A stretch of DNA of 64,000 bases from Bacilli bacterium (GCA_017501465.1 JAFVWY010000002.1:1-64000); one strand, 5' to 3'; positions 23,523-30,127 are shown, numbered from the stretch's first letter. Numbers and translations are program-made. Notes: generated from the sequence alone by a model not told the origin.

Positions 23523-23789
23523 TTATTCTTCATCTTCTTTTGGTAGTTCTCCATTTTCATCTAGTCCAAGAGCCTCATATATTTCATCTCTTTCAAACCA
23601 AATATAATCATTTAAAGTTGTATCTTCAACTTCTTCATCTCCAAATAAACCCTCTAAATAGTCCATAAATTCTTCTTCTAAATCTGCATTTTTAATATCA
23701 TCTAGTGTATCTCTAGCACCACTCCAAGAATTATCATATAAGTTATAAAAATCATTTTTACTATATTCATTTCTAGTTATAATTGTCAT
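23523..23789 (-). CDS. Acidic hypothetical protein, first gene of a cassette
   Basis: 88 aa, very acidic (LEEEFMDYLEGLFGDEEVED; tail NGELPKEDEE). GGAGATG precedes the ATG, with a short leader from promoter copy 11. A DNA-mimic-like charge pattern, but no family recognised. Confidence 0.77.
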   Translation of the reverse strand: MTIITRNEYSKNDFYNLYDNSWSGARDTLDDIKNADLEEEFMDYLEGLFGDEEVEDTTLNDYIWFERDEIYEALGLDENGELPKEDEE

Positions 23790-23819
23790 AATATCATCTC
23801 CTCTTTCATTGACAATTTT

Positions 23820-23859
23820 ATTATATCATATATTTTTTATTTTATACACTTCTAGCCAT
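23820..23859 (-). promoter_or_regulatory. Repeated 40-bp early promoter element, copy 11
   Basis: ATGGCT-AGAA-GTGTATA-N17-TATAAT, extended -10 TGA. It starts 1 bp after the stop of the gene at 23861 and drives 23789 to 23001. Confidence 0.87.
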
Positions 23860-23860
23860 A

Positions 23861-24076
23861 TTATTTTAATTTTTCTTTTGTAAAATCTGCATTAAAATCT
23901 TTGAACTTCTTAAACTCAATACCTATATTATCAAGTAATTTATAAAAGTCTTTTGTATCAAGTCCTAACTTCTCCAAATTATGAATAGCAATTTTAATAT
24001 TTACTAATTCATTGTCAACATTTTTAATATCTTTATAGATATTCATTAATTCAGTTTTTACTTCTTTATTATACAT
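23861..24076 (-). CDS. Small hypothetical protein, single-gene cassette
   Basis: 71 aa, helical, probably coiled coil (KTELMNIYKDIKNVDNELVN). GGGAGAAG precedes the ATG. Lies between promoter copies 11 and 12. No family recognised. Confidence 0.74.
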   Translation of the reverse strand: MYNKEVKTELMNIYKDIKNVDNELVNIKIAIHNLEKLGLDTKDFYKLLDNIGIEFKKFKDFNADFTKEKLK

Positions 24077-24104
24077 TTTTCTTCTTCTCCCTTCATTTGC
24101 TTTA

Positions 24105-24144
24105 ATTATATCATATATTTATGATACTATACACGATTAGCCAT
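24105..24144 (-). promoter_or_regulatory. Repeated 40-bp early promoter element, copy 12
   Basis: ATGGCT-AATC-GTGTATA-N17-TATAAT, extended -10 TGA. It drives the 71-aa gene. Confidence 0.86.
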
Positions 24145-24380
24145 TTTTTTGTTGCTTTTTTTGAAAAGTCCACCACAATTTTAGAAAAGCCATTTAATTC
24201 TAGCCACTCCCCACAAAACAAGCCGTGCCGTTTTAATTCTCCCACATTTTTAGCCGTTGCATTTATGGAGTTTTTGGAGTTGGTAGCATTTAATAATATC
24301 AAACATTTGTTTTATAATACTTTTGTTTGTGTTTTCTTCTTCTGCTTGTCTTGTTTGTTTTATGGTCTCATCTCCTAACT
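24111..24380 (-). pseudogene. Possible decayed small gene behind promoter copy 13
   Basis: The region follows a promoter and a good TAGGAGATG ribosome site near 24368-24376, but no ATG stands at the right distance; an ATA is there instead. From that ATA a 37-codon frame runs (IKQTRQAEEENTNKS...). In a second frame, from a TTG at 24302, 63 codons are open (NVGELKRHGLFCGEW), ending inside promoter copy 12. The two frames look like a gene broken by a start-codon change and a frameshift, or one read by frameshifting. Low certainty. Confidence 0.35.
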
Positions 24381-24388
24381 ACAAAAAC

Positions 24389-24428
24389 ATTATACCACCA
24401 AAAACAAGAACTATACACAAACAGACAC
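24389..24428 (-). promoter_or_regulatory. Repeated 40-bp early promoter element, copy 13 (degenerate upstream box)
   Basis: GTGTATA-N17-TATAAT with extended -10 TGG is intact, but the upstream hexamer reads GTGTCT instead of ATGGCT. It is the rightmost copy and faces leftwards from the divergent boundary with the plus-strand island. Confidence 0.7.
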
Positions 24429-24480
24429 AAAAAAATCAACTTTACAATATAATGTAAAATAATAAAATAAAATGTAAATA

Positions 24481-24522
24481 TTAACAAAAAGTACTTGTAT
24501 TTTATCTTATAAGTGGTATAAT
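24481..24522 (+). promoter_or_regulatory. Island promoter 1
   Basis: The 17-mer TTAACAAAAAGTACTTG ends within the -35 (TTGTAT, 24495-24500); after 16 nt comes TATAAT (24517-24522) with an extended -10 TGG. A near-identical sequence stands at 24929-24970. It is placed to drive the first plus-strand island gene. Confidence 0.8.
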
Positions 24523-24582
24523 AATATTAGATAGAGACAAAAAGGGCTTTTCACTCTATCAATTAAAAGGGAGATGATACAA

Positions 24583-24648
24583 ATGAAAAGACAAAAAAAA
24601 ATGGAGATTAAAAAAGGAAATCAAAAACAACTTGAAAAAGGCTTGTAA
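24583..24648 (+). CDS. 21-codon frame preceding the membrane protein (A9 run)
   Basis: ATG 24583 has an excellent site (GGGAGATGATACAA) yet the frame stops after 21 codons. It contains nine consecutive A at 24593-24601. Losing one A in the message would join this start to the membrane-protein frame at 24632, giving an N-terminus MKRQKKWRLKKEIKNNLKKA. So this is either a leader peptide, a slippage-controlled start, or a frameshifted gene. Confidence 0.5.
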   Translation: MKRQKKMEIKKGNQKQLEKGL

Positions 24649-24913
24649 AATTGCTTGTATATTGTTTGTTGTTTGTTCTTGTATAATATTATATAAGGAA
24701 ATAAAAAACACACAAGCAGAGAACCAAAAAAGACAACAAGAGACAATACAACAATATAAACAATGTATATACAACCAACACAAACAACAAGGCTATATCA
24801 TTAGAAGTTATTGTTCTAATAACTGGAGAACACTAGACACACAAGCAAAAATACAATACAAACAAAAGGGCTTTGATATTTACTTAATAAGTATTGACAA
24901 TTTAGAAATATAA
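24632..24913 (+). CDS. Small membrane-anchored protein of the island
   Basis: 93 aa from a TTG without a clear ribosome site; the true N-terminus may come from the upstream frame through the A9 run. Residues 5-24 are a cysteine-containing transmembrane helix (CKIACILFVVCSCIILYKEI), followed by a glutamine/asparagine-rich, cysteine-containing outer part. Its C-terminus (YKQKGFDIYLI) resembles that of the third island gene (AQQNGFEIVQT). Codons favour ACA, CAA and AAC, unlike the rest of the window. Confidence 0.62.
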   Translation: MKKACKIACILFVVCSCIILYKEIKNTQAENQKRQQETIQQYKQCIYNQHKQQGYIIRSYCSNNWRTLDTQAKIQYKQKGFDIYLISIDNLEI

Positions 24914-24928
24914 AAAAACTTTCACAAA

Positions 24929-24970
24929 TTAACAAAAAGTACTTGAAATTATTTTTCAAAGTGGTATAAT
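24929..24970 (+). promoter_or_regulatory. Island promoter 2
   Basis: Repeat of island promoter 1: TTAACAAAAAGTACTTG, -35 TTGAAA (24943-24948), 16-nt spacer, TATAAT (24965-24970) with extended -10 TGG, followed by a shared ATTAGAT. It drives the second and third island genes. Confidence 0.82.
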
Positions 24971-25035
24971 ATTATTAGATGAAGAGAAAAAAGACTTCAT
25001 CAAAGTGTAAACAATAAGAAAGGGAGATGATACAA

Positions 25036-25557
25036 ATGTTTACAGAATTACAAAAAGAAATATTAAGAAATGGAGGGGCAACACTAGACAAGAACTATAA
25101 ACAAACAAACTTAACAACTGGCTTTATGGTCTCATTGTTTGGCTATGAGTACACAACAAACAATATTCAAGACGCAATACAAAAAGGGCTTGAATATAAA
25201 GAACTTATACAAGACAAAAACGGCTTGTATCTCGGCTTTTGGATAGACACAGAGGACAACAACAAAATATATGTGGATATATCAAAACAGATTAACAATT
25301 TAAGAGATGCAACAAAAACAGCAAAAAAGAACCTACAAAAAGGAATATACAACAACAAAACACAAAAAACAATATATCTTGATTATAAAATAAGTTATTA
25401 TACACTATATAAGATTATAAGAGACAATACAAATAAAATACTAGATTATAAGTTTATAAAACAAACAGACACAAAAAGAGAAATAGAAAGCAATTACAGA
25501 AACGACAAAAATAATTATTTTATTTCTTGCGATTATATAAACATACAAGAACTATAA
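25036..25557 (+). CDS. Island hypothetical protein
   Basis: 173 aa from ATG 25036 behind GGGAGATGATACAA (the same string as before the first island gene). Rich in N, K, Q, T and Y (YKQTNLTTGFMVSLFGYEYT, KKNLQKGIYNNKTQKTIYLD). No family recognised. The compositional bias sets it apart from the rest of the phage and suggests a separate origin. Confidence 0.78.
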   Translation: MFTELQKEILRNGGATLDKNYKQTNLTTGFMVSLFGYEYTTNNIQDAIQKGLEYKELIQDKNGLYLGFWIDTEDNNKIYVDISKQINNLRDATKTAKKNLQKGIYNNKTQKTIYLDYKISYYTLYKIIRDNTNKILDYKFIKQTDTKREIESNYRNDKNNYFISCDYINIQEL

Positions 25558-25584
25558 AAAAGAAATATTAAGGAGATGAAAAAA

Positions 25585-25881
25585 ATGAAAAGATTAACAA
25601 ATGATGAAATATTAAAATACTTTGTAAATAATACATACATAAGCAATAAAACAGATTTAACAAACAACAACAATACTATATATTGTTATTATAAAGATAA
25701 TATAAGATATTTAATAAATTATAATACAATAATAAGTAAAGTAAACACAAAAGAAAACTACAAAAAAATATATATAAACAACAAGAAATATTCACACACA
25801 ACAAGCAAGATTCAAAACAAACTTTTGAGACTAGCACAACAAAACGGCTTTGAAATAGTACAAACAGAAAAAGACTTGTAA
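25585..25881 (+). CDS. Island hypothetical protein
   Basis: 98 aa from ATG 25585; an ATG at 25576 is part of the AGGAGATG site. Starts MKRLTNDEILKYFVNNTYIS, with asparagine/lysine-rich middle and a C-terminal LLRLAQQNGFEIVQTEKDL similar to the first island gene's end. The terminator stem overlaps its last codons. Confidence 0.77.
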   Translation: MKRLTNDEILKYFVNNTYISNKTDLTNNNNTIYCYYKDNIRYLINYNTIISKVNTKENYKKIYINNKKYSHTTSKIQNKLLRLAQQNGFEIVQTEKDL

Positions 25882-25895
25882 AAGGTCTTTTTTTT
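25868..25895 (+). terminator. Intrinsic terminator of the island
   Basis: AAAAAGAC (25868-25875), 9-nt loop, GTCTTTTT, then a T run to 25895. It overlaps the final codons of the third island gene. Confidence 0.8.
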
Positions 25896-26178
25896 GTGGC
25901 TTTGTTAGTGTATCGGCTTTGTTGTTGTTTTTGTTTGTTGCCTTTTGGGGCTTTCTTCTTTTATAAGAGAAAAAGAGAAAAGAGCAAAAGAGGGGACTAA
26001 TGCATTTTATTGTATAATATAATGTAAATATAGGGGTATTTTACAAAGAAAAACCAAAGAGCCAAGCATTTATAAAGGTAGCACATCACCTTCCGTGCCT
26101 ATAAATCAACATAATAACATCATCCTACAGAACACTTTAAAATCAATGTTTCCCTGTGGTTACATTTTCACAACGCTT

Positions 26179-26329
26179 TCACGTTACATACTAAATTACC
26201 AAACGTATACACTACAAATCACCGAATTGTCGTTTGCGAGCCATCAAAAGCGAAGCAAAACGACTTCCACATAAAAACGCTCATAACGCTTATGCCTTTT
26301 GGAGAGGCAACGCTATGAGCTTAACGTGA
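26179..26329. ncRNA. Possible three-way-junction RNA structure
   Basis: An outer 8-bp stem pairs TCACGTTA (26179-26186) with TAACGTGA (26322-26329). Inside are two hairpins: 26229-26264 (GTCGTTT-GC with GC-A-AAACGAC) and 26279-26320 (GCTCATA with TATGAGC, inner GCC with GGC). Perfect outer pairing around two stems is unlikely by chance, but strand and transcription are unknown. Confidence 0.42.
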
Positions 26330-26337
26330 CCATAAAA

Positions 26338-26368
26338 CTTTACACAATTTTACACTTTAACTTTACAC
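26338..26368. repeat. Three TTTACAC iteron-like repeats
   Basis: (C/T)TTTACAC occurs at 26338-26345, 26348-26355 and 26361-26368, all in the same direction, with an inverted CTTTACAC at 26514-26521. Such direct repeats are typical of initiator binding sites; no initiator gene is recognised in the window. Confidence 0.4.
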
Positions 26369-26665
26369 GTTTTTTCAGTTGGGTTTTTCCTAAATGGGGT
26401 ATTTTAGCACCACTAAGGTTCTAAAATTTTAAAAAAGTCCTTATTTTATGCGGTTTTCCGGAGGTCTCCCTTAAGAATATATAGGACACATTTTAATTTT
26501 TTTTAGAATAAGTGTAAAGGAACTAAAATCTGCACCCAGACGGCCAAGCCGAACAACCAACCCTTTTTTTGGTAAGTATGCATTATATTACAAAAATATA
26601 CATTATATTATAATGAACACTATTTAAACCCTTATTTTATAAGGAAATAAAAAAAAAGATGATAA

Positions 26666-26794
26666 CTAATACCATCTTCTATTACCTTTTCTGGAAAACG
26701 ATTGAGATAAATATATTGCTCTCTTTGTTCCAGGTTTATTATAATTTTTTGTCGTATTAATTGCAAATAATGCAAATGCTAATAATATAGCCAT
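26666..26794 (-). CDS. 42-aa hydrophobic-headed peptide
   Basis: From ATG 26794 behind AAAAGGAGGAACG to TAG 26666. It begins MAILLAFALFAINTTKNYNK and ends basic (SQSFSRKGNRRWY), so one short hydrophobic segment plus a positive tail. A consensus promoter (TTGACA, 17 nt, TATTAT) lies directly upstream. A membrane-active peptide or small regulator is possible; nothing more can be read. Confidence 0.65.
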   Translation of the reverse strand: MAILLAFALFAINTTKNYNKPGTKRAIYLSQSFSRKGNRRWY

Positions 26795-26823
26795 AATTAT
26801 TCGTTCCTCCTTTTTATGAATAT

Positions 26824-26888
26824 ATAATAACATATATTTAGAATCTTGTCAAGTTTTTCTTGACAAATTAATTAATTTATGATAGTAT
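26824..26888. promoter_or_regulatory. Divergent promoter pair with palindromic operator
   Basis: Leftward: TTGACA (26847-26852), 17 nt, TATTAT (26824-26829), for the 42-aa gene. Rightward: TTGACA (26860-26865), 17 nt, TAGTAT (26883-26888), for the operon from 26932. The two -35 boxes form a perfect inverted repeat, TTGTCAAG-TTTTT-CTTGACAA (26846-26866), so one bound dimer could block both. Confidence 0.82.
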
Positions 26889-26931
26889 TTAATTATGATA
26901 AGGTGGCACACCAAAATGGAAGGAGGACAAA

Positions 26932-27282
26932 GTGAACGATTATCACAAGTTAACAACTCTTAAAAGATTAGAATCATATAAGAGAACTGGAGATAGGGAT
27001 ATATTTAAATTATTTGAAGAATTAAATAATATGAAGGATAAAAACTCTAAAAATATAGTAATAGTATGTGAAACAGTTAAAGGAGCTAAAGAAGCAATGA
27101 AATTAGTAGCTCTTGATTATATGGATAAATGCACCATACATAAATTTGCTATGTATTTAGAATTTGAAGATAGAAACATATATTTTATACCAATGTCAAG
27201 AATAAGTGAATTGGTAGAAATTAAATATAAAGAATATTATATGGAGGGTATGTTAAATGAAACTAAAGGTAAAGTTTTTTAA
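26932..27282 (+). CDS. Hypothetical protein, first gene of rightward operon
   Basis: 116 aa from GTG 26932 with GGAGG 6 nt upstream. Contains NIVIVCETVKGAKEAMKLVA, a strand-helix pattern like an alpha/beta fold, and RNIYFIPMSRISELVEIKYK. No nucleotide-binding motif is complete. First gene after the divergent promoter. Confidence 0.76.
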   Translation: MNDYHKLTTLKRLESYKRTGDRDIFKLFEELNNMKDKNSKNIVIVCETVKGAKEAMKLVALDYMDKCTIHKFAMYLEFEDRNIYFIPMSRISELVEIKYKEYYMEGMLNETKGKVF

Positions 27283-27475
27283 AGAAAGAGAATTAAATGA
27301 ATTAGAAGCTAAAATTAATGAGTTTATTCAAAGTGACGAATGCAAGATGGTTGTTAATATTCAATATGGGACTGATGGCACTATGGTTGTATATAGTGAC
27401 CAAGAACCAGAAGAACCAACAATTATAATTAATAATGATGCACAAAATACGTCAACATCAAAAGAAGGAGAATAA
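27257..27475 (+). CDS. Small hypothetical protein
   Basis: 72 aa, starting MKLKVKFFKERELNELEAKI. It has strands and an acidic C-terminus (QEPEEPTIIINNDAQNTSTS). Overlaps the previous gene by 26 bp; GGAGGG precedes the ATG. Confidence 0.75.
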   Translation: MKLKVKFFKERELNELEAKINEFIQSDECKMVVNIQYGTDGTMVVYSDQEPEEPTIIINNDAQNTSTSKEGE

Positions 27476-27476
27476 T

Positions 27477-27734
27477 ATGACTAGAAAAGATTTAGAGAAT
27501 GCTTTTAAAGAAGCAAAAGAAAATAAAAGTGCTATATGTGCGGAAATAGAGATGCCGGGTCAATTAACAAACGAACTTATTATAAACTCATATGAAGCAC
27601 TTGATAATAAATTAAATTATTATCTTAAAACATACGATGAAAATTTAGTACATTGTATGAATGATAGAATTAAAATAGTGGATATATATCCTTGTGATTA
27701 TTATCATCCAAAATTCAGCAAAGGAGACAAATAA
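27477..27734 (+). CDS. Small hypothetical protein
   Basis: 85 aa from ATG 27477, one base after the preceding stop, with AAGGAG upstream. Mixed charge (MTRKDLENAFKEAKENKSAI, NDRIKIVDIYPCDYYHPKFS). No family recognised. Confidence 0.75.
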   Translation: MTRKDLENAFKEAKENKSAICAEIEMPGQLTNELIINSYEALDNKLNYYLKTYDENLVHCMNDRIKIVDIYPCDYYHPKFSKGDK

Positions 27735-27736
27735 TT

Positions 27737-27943
27737 ATGATGAAAAGAGAATATTTAGTAGAAGTAACTAAGAAGACAAGATTGTGGGTAGAAGCAGCAG
27801 ATGAAGATGCAGCTAAAGAACTTGCCGAAAATATGGAAGAATCCGATGATACTGATATTGAATATGTTGAAGTATTAGATGAAAGAGAAATAGAAGATAA
27901 CGATTATTTTGATGACGAAGATTTAGAAGAAGAGGAGTGGTAA
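27737..27943 (+). CDS. Small acidic protein
   Basis: 68 aa: strand-helix start (MMKREYLVEVTKKTRLWVEA, then DEDAAKELAENMEE), then a very acidic tail (EREIEDNDYFDDEDLEEEEW). The strand-helix start resembles DpnD/PcfM-like small phage proteins. The second ATG at 27740 is an equal start candidate. Confidence 0.75.
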   Translation: MMKREYLVEVTKKTRLWVEAADEDAAKELAENMEESDDTDIEYVEVLDEREIEDNDYFDDEDLEEEEW

Positions 27944-27946
27944 TTA

Positions 27947-28327
27947 ATGAAAACAATTAGATATAAAGAAATGGTTACTGGCAGTCATAACCAAATCGCA
28001 TCAATTGAAATATCTAATTATGGTGACTGCCTTGAATGCTCCACTTATAGATTGAGTGAAATTATGAAGAATAAAGCCAATGCTTGGATTATTGATGGAG
28101 AACCATTTCATCAAATTGGTGCTTTGTATGAATTATTAAAATATTTGAGAGAAGAAAAAATATTTATACATATCAAAAGTAAAGATTATGATTATGGTAT
28201 TTTAAGAGGAACATCTGTAACCGATGAAATATTAGATATGTGTGATGTATTTACCGGAAAAGATGGTAGAACTATTGATTTAAGAATTGGCAATGGAATC
28301 TTTTATTTGGAGGTGGATAATGAATAA
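27947..28327 (+). CDS. Hypothetical protein
   Basis: 126 aa beginning MKTIRYKEMVTGSHNQIASI. Strand-rich, ending in TIDLRIGNGIFYLEVDNE. GAGGAGTGG precedes the ATG. No family recognised. Confidence 0.75.
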   Translation: MKTIRYKEMVTGSHNQIASIEISNYGDCLECSTYRLSEIMKNKANAWIIDGEPFHQIGALYELLKYLREEKIFIHIKSKDYDYGILRGTSVTDEILDMCDVFTGKDGRTIDLRIGNGIFYLEVDNE

Positions 28328-28538
28328 AGAAGAATTACAAAAGGAAATCATTGAGACATTCAGTCCAATATTTAGAATAGCTGAAAGAAATGAAGTGGCT
28401 ATGTTTCAATTAATAGAATTATTGAATAGCAAAGGTATTATAACCAAAGAGGATTATGAAAAATATCTAAGCAATAATGCTATTAATAATAAAATTAAAG
28501 AAATGGAGGTTGTTCTTGGTGATGAATATAAAATTTAA
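28320..28538 (+). CDS. Small hypothetical protein
   Basis: 72 aa from ATG 28320 behind GGAGGTGG; an earlier in-frame ATG lies in the preceding gene without a ribosome site. Helical and acidic (MNKEELQKEIIETFSPIFRI). The -ITKEDYEKYL- segment is typical of small phage proteins of unknown role. Confidence 0.75.
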   Translation: MNKEELQKEIIETFSPIFRIAERNEVAMFQLIELLNSKGIITKEDYEKYLSNNAINNKIKEMEVVLGDEYKI

Positions 28539-28926
28539 TTATAATAAAAATGATTTTAAAGATTGTAGTGGCGCTGTTAAAGTAAGCGACGAGGAAATTC
28601 AAAAGAGAATTGATAAAATATGTAGAGATTTATCTTTAGAAATTGGTAAAGCAGAAGAACCAGGATATTATTTTATTTGTAGTGGAAACACTTATGTAAT
28701 TGGATTTATAGATGATGAAGATGGTGACGGTGCTCTTGATAATGTTAGAATACTTGTATGTAAAGATTTTGAAGAAGCTGAGGGATGGATTAATAAAGAT
28801 GGTGTTTTTGAAAAAATGGATTGGCTAGAAGCCGAAGAAGAAGATAAATTATATGATTTAAGCAAAGAGGAGTTAATTGAAATAATTAGGAGAGATATTC
28901 CTTATAATCCTCGTAGGGAGGTATAA
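28522..28926 (+). CDS. Acidic hypothetical protein
   Basis: 134 aa from ATG 28522; a GTG at 28519 is equally placed behind GGAGG. Acidic (GFIDDEDGDGALDNVRILVC, DWLEAEEEDKLYDLSKEEL). The DEDGDGALD stretch looks like a calcium-loop sequence but is isolated. No family recognised. Confidence 0.73.
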   Translation: MNIKFNYNKNDFKDCSGAVKVSDEEIQKRIDKICRDLSLEIGKAEEPGYYFICSGNTYVIGFIDDEDGDGALDNVRILVCKDFEEAEGWINKDGVFEKMDWLEAEEEDKLYDLSKEELIEIIRRDIPYNPRREV

Positions 28927-28929
28927 AAT

Positions 28930-29445
28930 ATGAATAATTATTATCAGGTTATTGAAGAACCAAAAATTATTGATATATTAAAAGAAATATCTGAAGGAAC
29001 TTTAGGAGAAGGAACTAGCTTTGATTATAACGGATATCGATGGATATATGATAAAAAAGATGAATGCATTAGAACTGATGAATTAAATTATTATGATGCT
29101 GATGTAAAAACATATTTATATTTAGAAGACCAAATAGATTTATCGAATTTAAACGATAAAGTATCAAATTTTCAAAGAGTATATAATGTAAAATTAACAT
29201 CTACATCTACATCAACTTGCTCATCATTAGATTCCAAATGTAAATGCAATACGATTGTAACTAAAATTAAACCAATGATATGGCACTTTACAACAACAAG
29301 AGAAGTAAGGTGCTGTCCTGTTTGTGGTGGTAATGGAATAGTTTCTAATGGATTTTATAATCATACCGGTAATACTTGGGTTACATCTACAACTGCACCT
29401 GAGCAATGTAGAAGTTGTGGCGGAAAAGGTTATGTAGAAATATGA
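28930..29445 (+). CDS. Protein with DnaJ-type zinc finger
   Basis: 171 aa. The first 120 residues match nothing I recognise. The C-terminus carries two CxxCxGxG-like knuckles: CCPVCGGNGIV and CRSCGGKGYV, as in the DnaJ central domain. It also holds CSSLDSKCKCN further upstream. Probably a zinc-binding protein that contacts unfolded or partner proteins. GGGAGG precedes the ATG. Confidence 0.8.
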   Translation: MNNYYQVIEEPKIIDILKEISEGTLGEGTSFDYNGYRWIYDKKDECIRTDELNYYDADVKTYLYLEDQIDLSNLNDKVSNFQRVYNVKLTSTSTSTCSSLDSKCKCNTIVTKIKPMIWHFTTTREVRCCPVCGGNGIVSNGFYNHTGNTWVTSTTAPEQCRSCGGKGYVEI

Positions 29446-29882
29446 TATATTTAACAGATATAAAATATGGATGGGCTAGTTTAAATGTTGGATATTGTAA
29501 TTTTCAAGTCAGTTATTTAACTGATTTAGTTGGAGAGATAGATTATTTGTTAGACCTTGATGAAAATAAAGATGAAATTGATTGTAAAAAATCTTATTTT
29601 GAAGGAGAGGGGCAAGGAGATTTAACTTTAATATCATATTTAACTTATGAAGATATAAGTGATGATAAAGAAAGACAATTTGGATATGTTATAAATATTG
29701 TGTGGCAAAGATTATTTTGTGGAGAACAAGAAGGTAATAGTTTTGCCTTATTAAAATTCCCTTATCAAAAATTAAAAGAAGAATGGAAGAACCACAAAAA
29801 AGAAATTAAAGATAATTATATAAAAAATTTTATATGTCCTCAGGATGAGGAAGAATATAAAGAAGCTTTAGAAAATTATTAG
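29442..29882 (+). CDS. Hypothetical protein
   Basis: 146 aa from ATG 29442, which overlaps the stop of the zinc-finger gene (ATGA), a classical coupling arrangement. Sequence: MIYLTDIKYGWASLNVGYCN, acidic middle, helical C-terminus. No family recognised. Confidence 0.75.
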   Translation: MIYLTDIKYGWASLNVGYCNFQVSYLTDLVGEIDYLLDLDENKDEIDCKKSYFEGEGQGDLTLISYLTYEDISDDKERQFGYVINIVWQRLFCGEQEGNSFALLKFPYQKLKEEWKNHKKEIKDNYIKNFICPQDEEEYKEALENY

Positions 29883-29895
29883 GAGGATAAAATAT

Positions 29896-30090
29896 ATGTT
29901 AAAAAGATTTATTTCGATAACTTTTATTTTTTTAGTATTAGCTCTTTTTGCTTCTCCGTTTTGTATAATGTATCTTATTTGGATAGGTTATCCTGAATCC
30001 GCCGTTGATTTATATTATTGGAGTAGAATTTCTATATTGTGGTTGATTGTAGAAATGTTTGGATATTTAGAATGGTGTATCCACAAATAA
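29896..30090 (+). CDS. Small two-helix membrane protein
   Basis: 64 aa with two hydrophobic segments, residues 5-32 (ISITFIFLVLALFASPFCIM) and 43-60 (WSRISILWLIVEMFGYL). A holin-like topology, but it lies far from lysis genes and I see no endolysin. Last gene of the rightward operon; its stop codon lies in the bidirectional terminator. Confidence 0.72.
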   Translation: MLKRFISITFIFLVLALFASPFCIMYLIWIGYPESAVDLYYWSRISILWLIVEMFGYLEWCIHK

Positions 30091-30127
30091 ACGAAAAAGA
30101 CGAATAATTATTCGTCTTTTTCGTTTA
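30088..30127. terminator. 40-bp perfect palindrome, bidirectional terminator
   Basis: Two 20-bp arms without spacer meet between 30107 and 30108, with A runs on one side and T runs on the other, so it terminates transcription from both directions. It contains the stop codons of both convergent genes (30088-30090 plus strand, 30108-30110 minus strand). Confidence 0.92.

Larger units (their letters stand above)
25896..26665. other. Gene-free structured region, candidate origin or RNA
   Basis: About 770 bp with no credible gene on either strand and visibly more G and C than its surroundings. It contains an imperfect hairpin near 26069-26107, a three-way-junction-like set at 26179-26329, three TTTACAC repeats at 26338-26368 with an inverted copy at 26514-26521, and short AT-rich stretches (26580-26640). 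The word GGGGTATTTTA occurs twice (near 26034 and 26395). Phage replication origins, packaging sites and structured RNAs can all look like this; I cannot decide which. Confidence 0.5.

Noticed and set aside
10638-24428. The promoter elements read as tiny genes (ATGGCT... giving M-A-K-S-V-stop)
   Set aside because: No ribosome site stands at the right distance, the four bases after ATGGCT vary freely, and the rigid -35/-10 spacing explains the conservation better.
29896-30090. Holin
   Set aside because: Two membrane helices fit, but it lies in an early operon with no endolysin near; left as small membrane protein.
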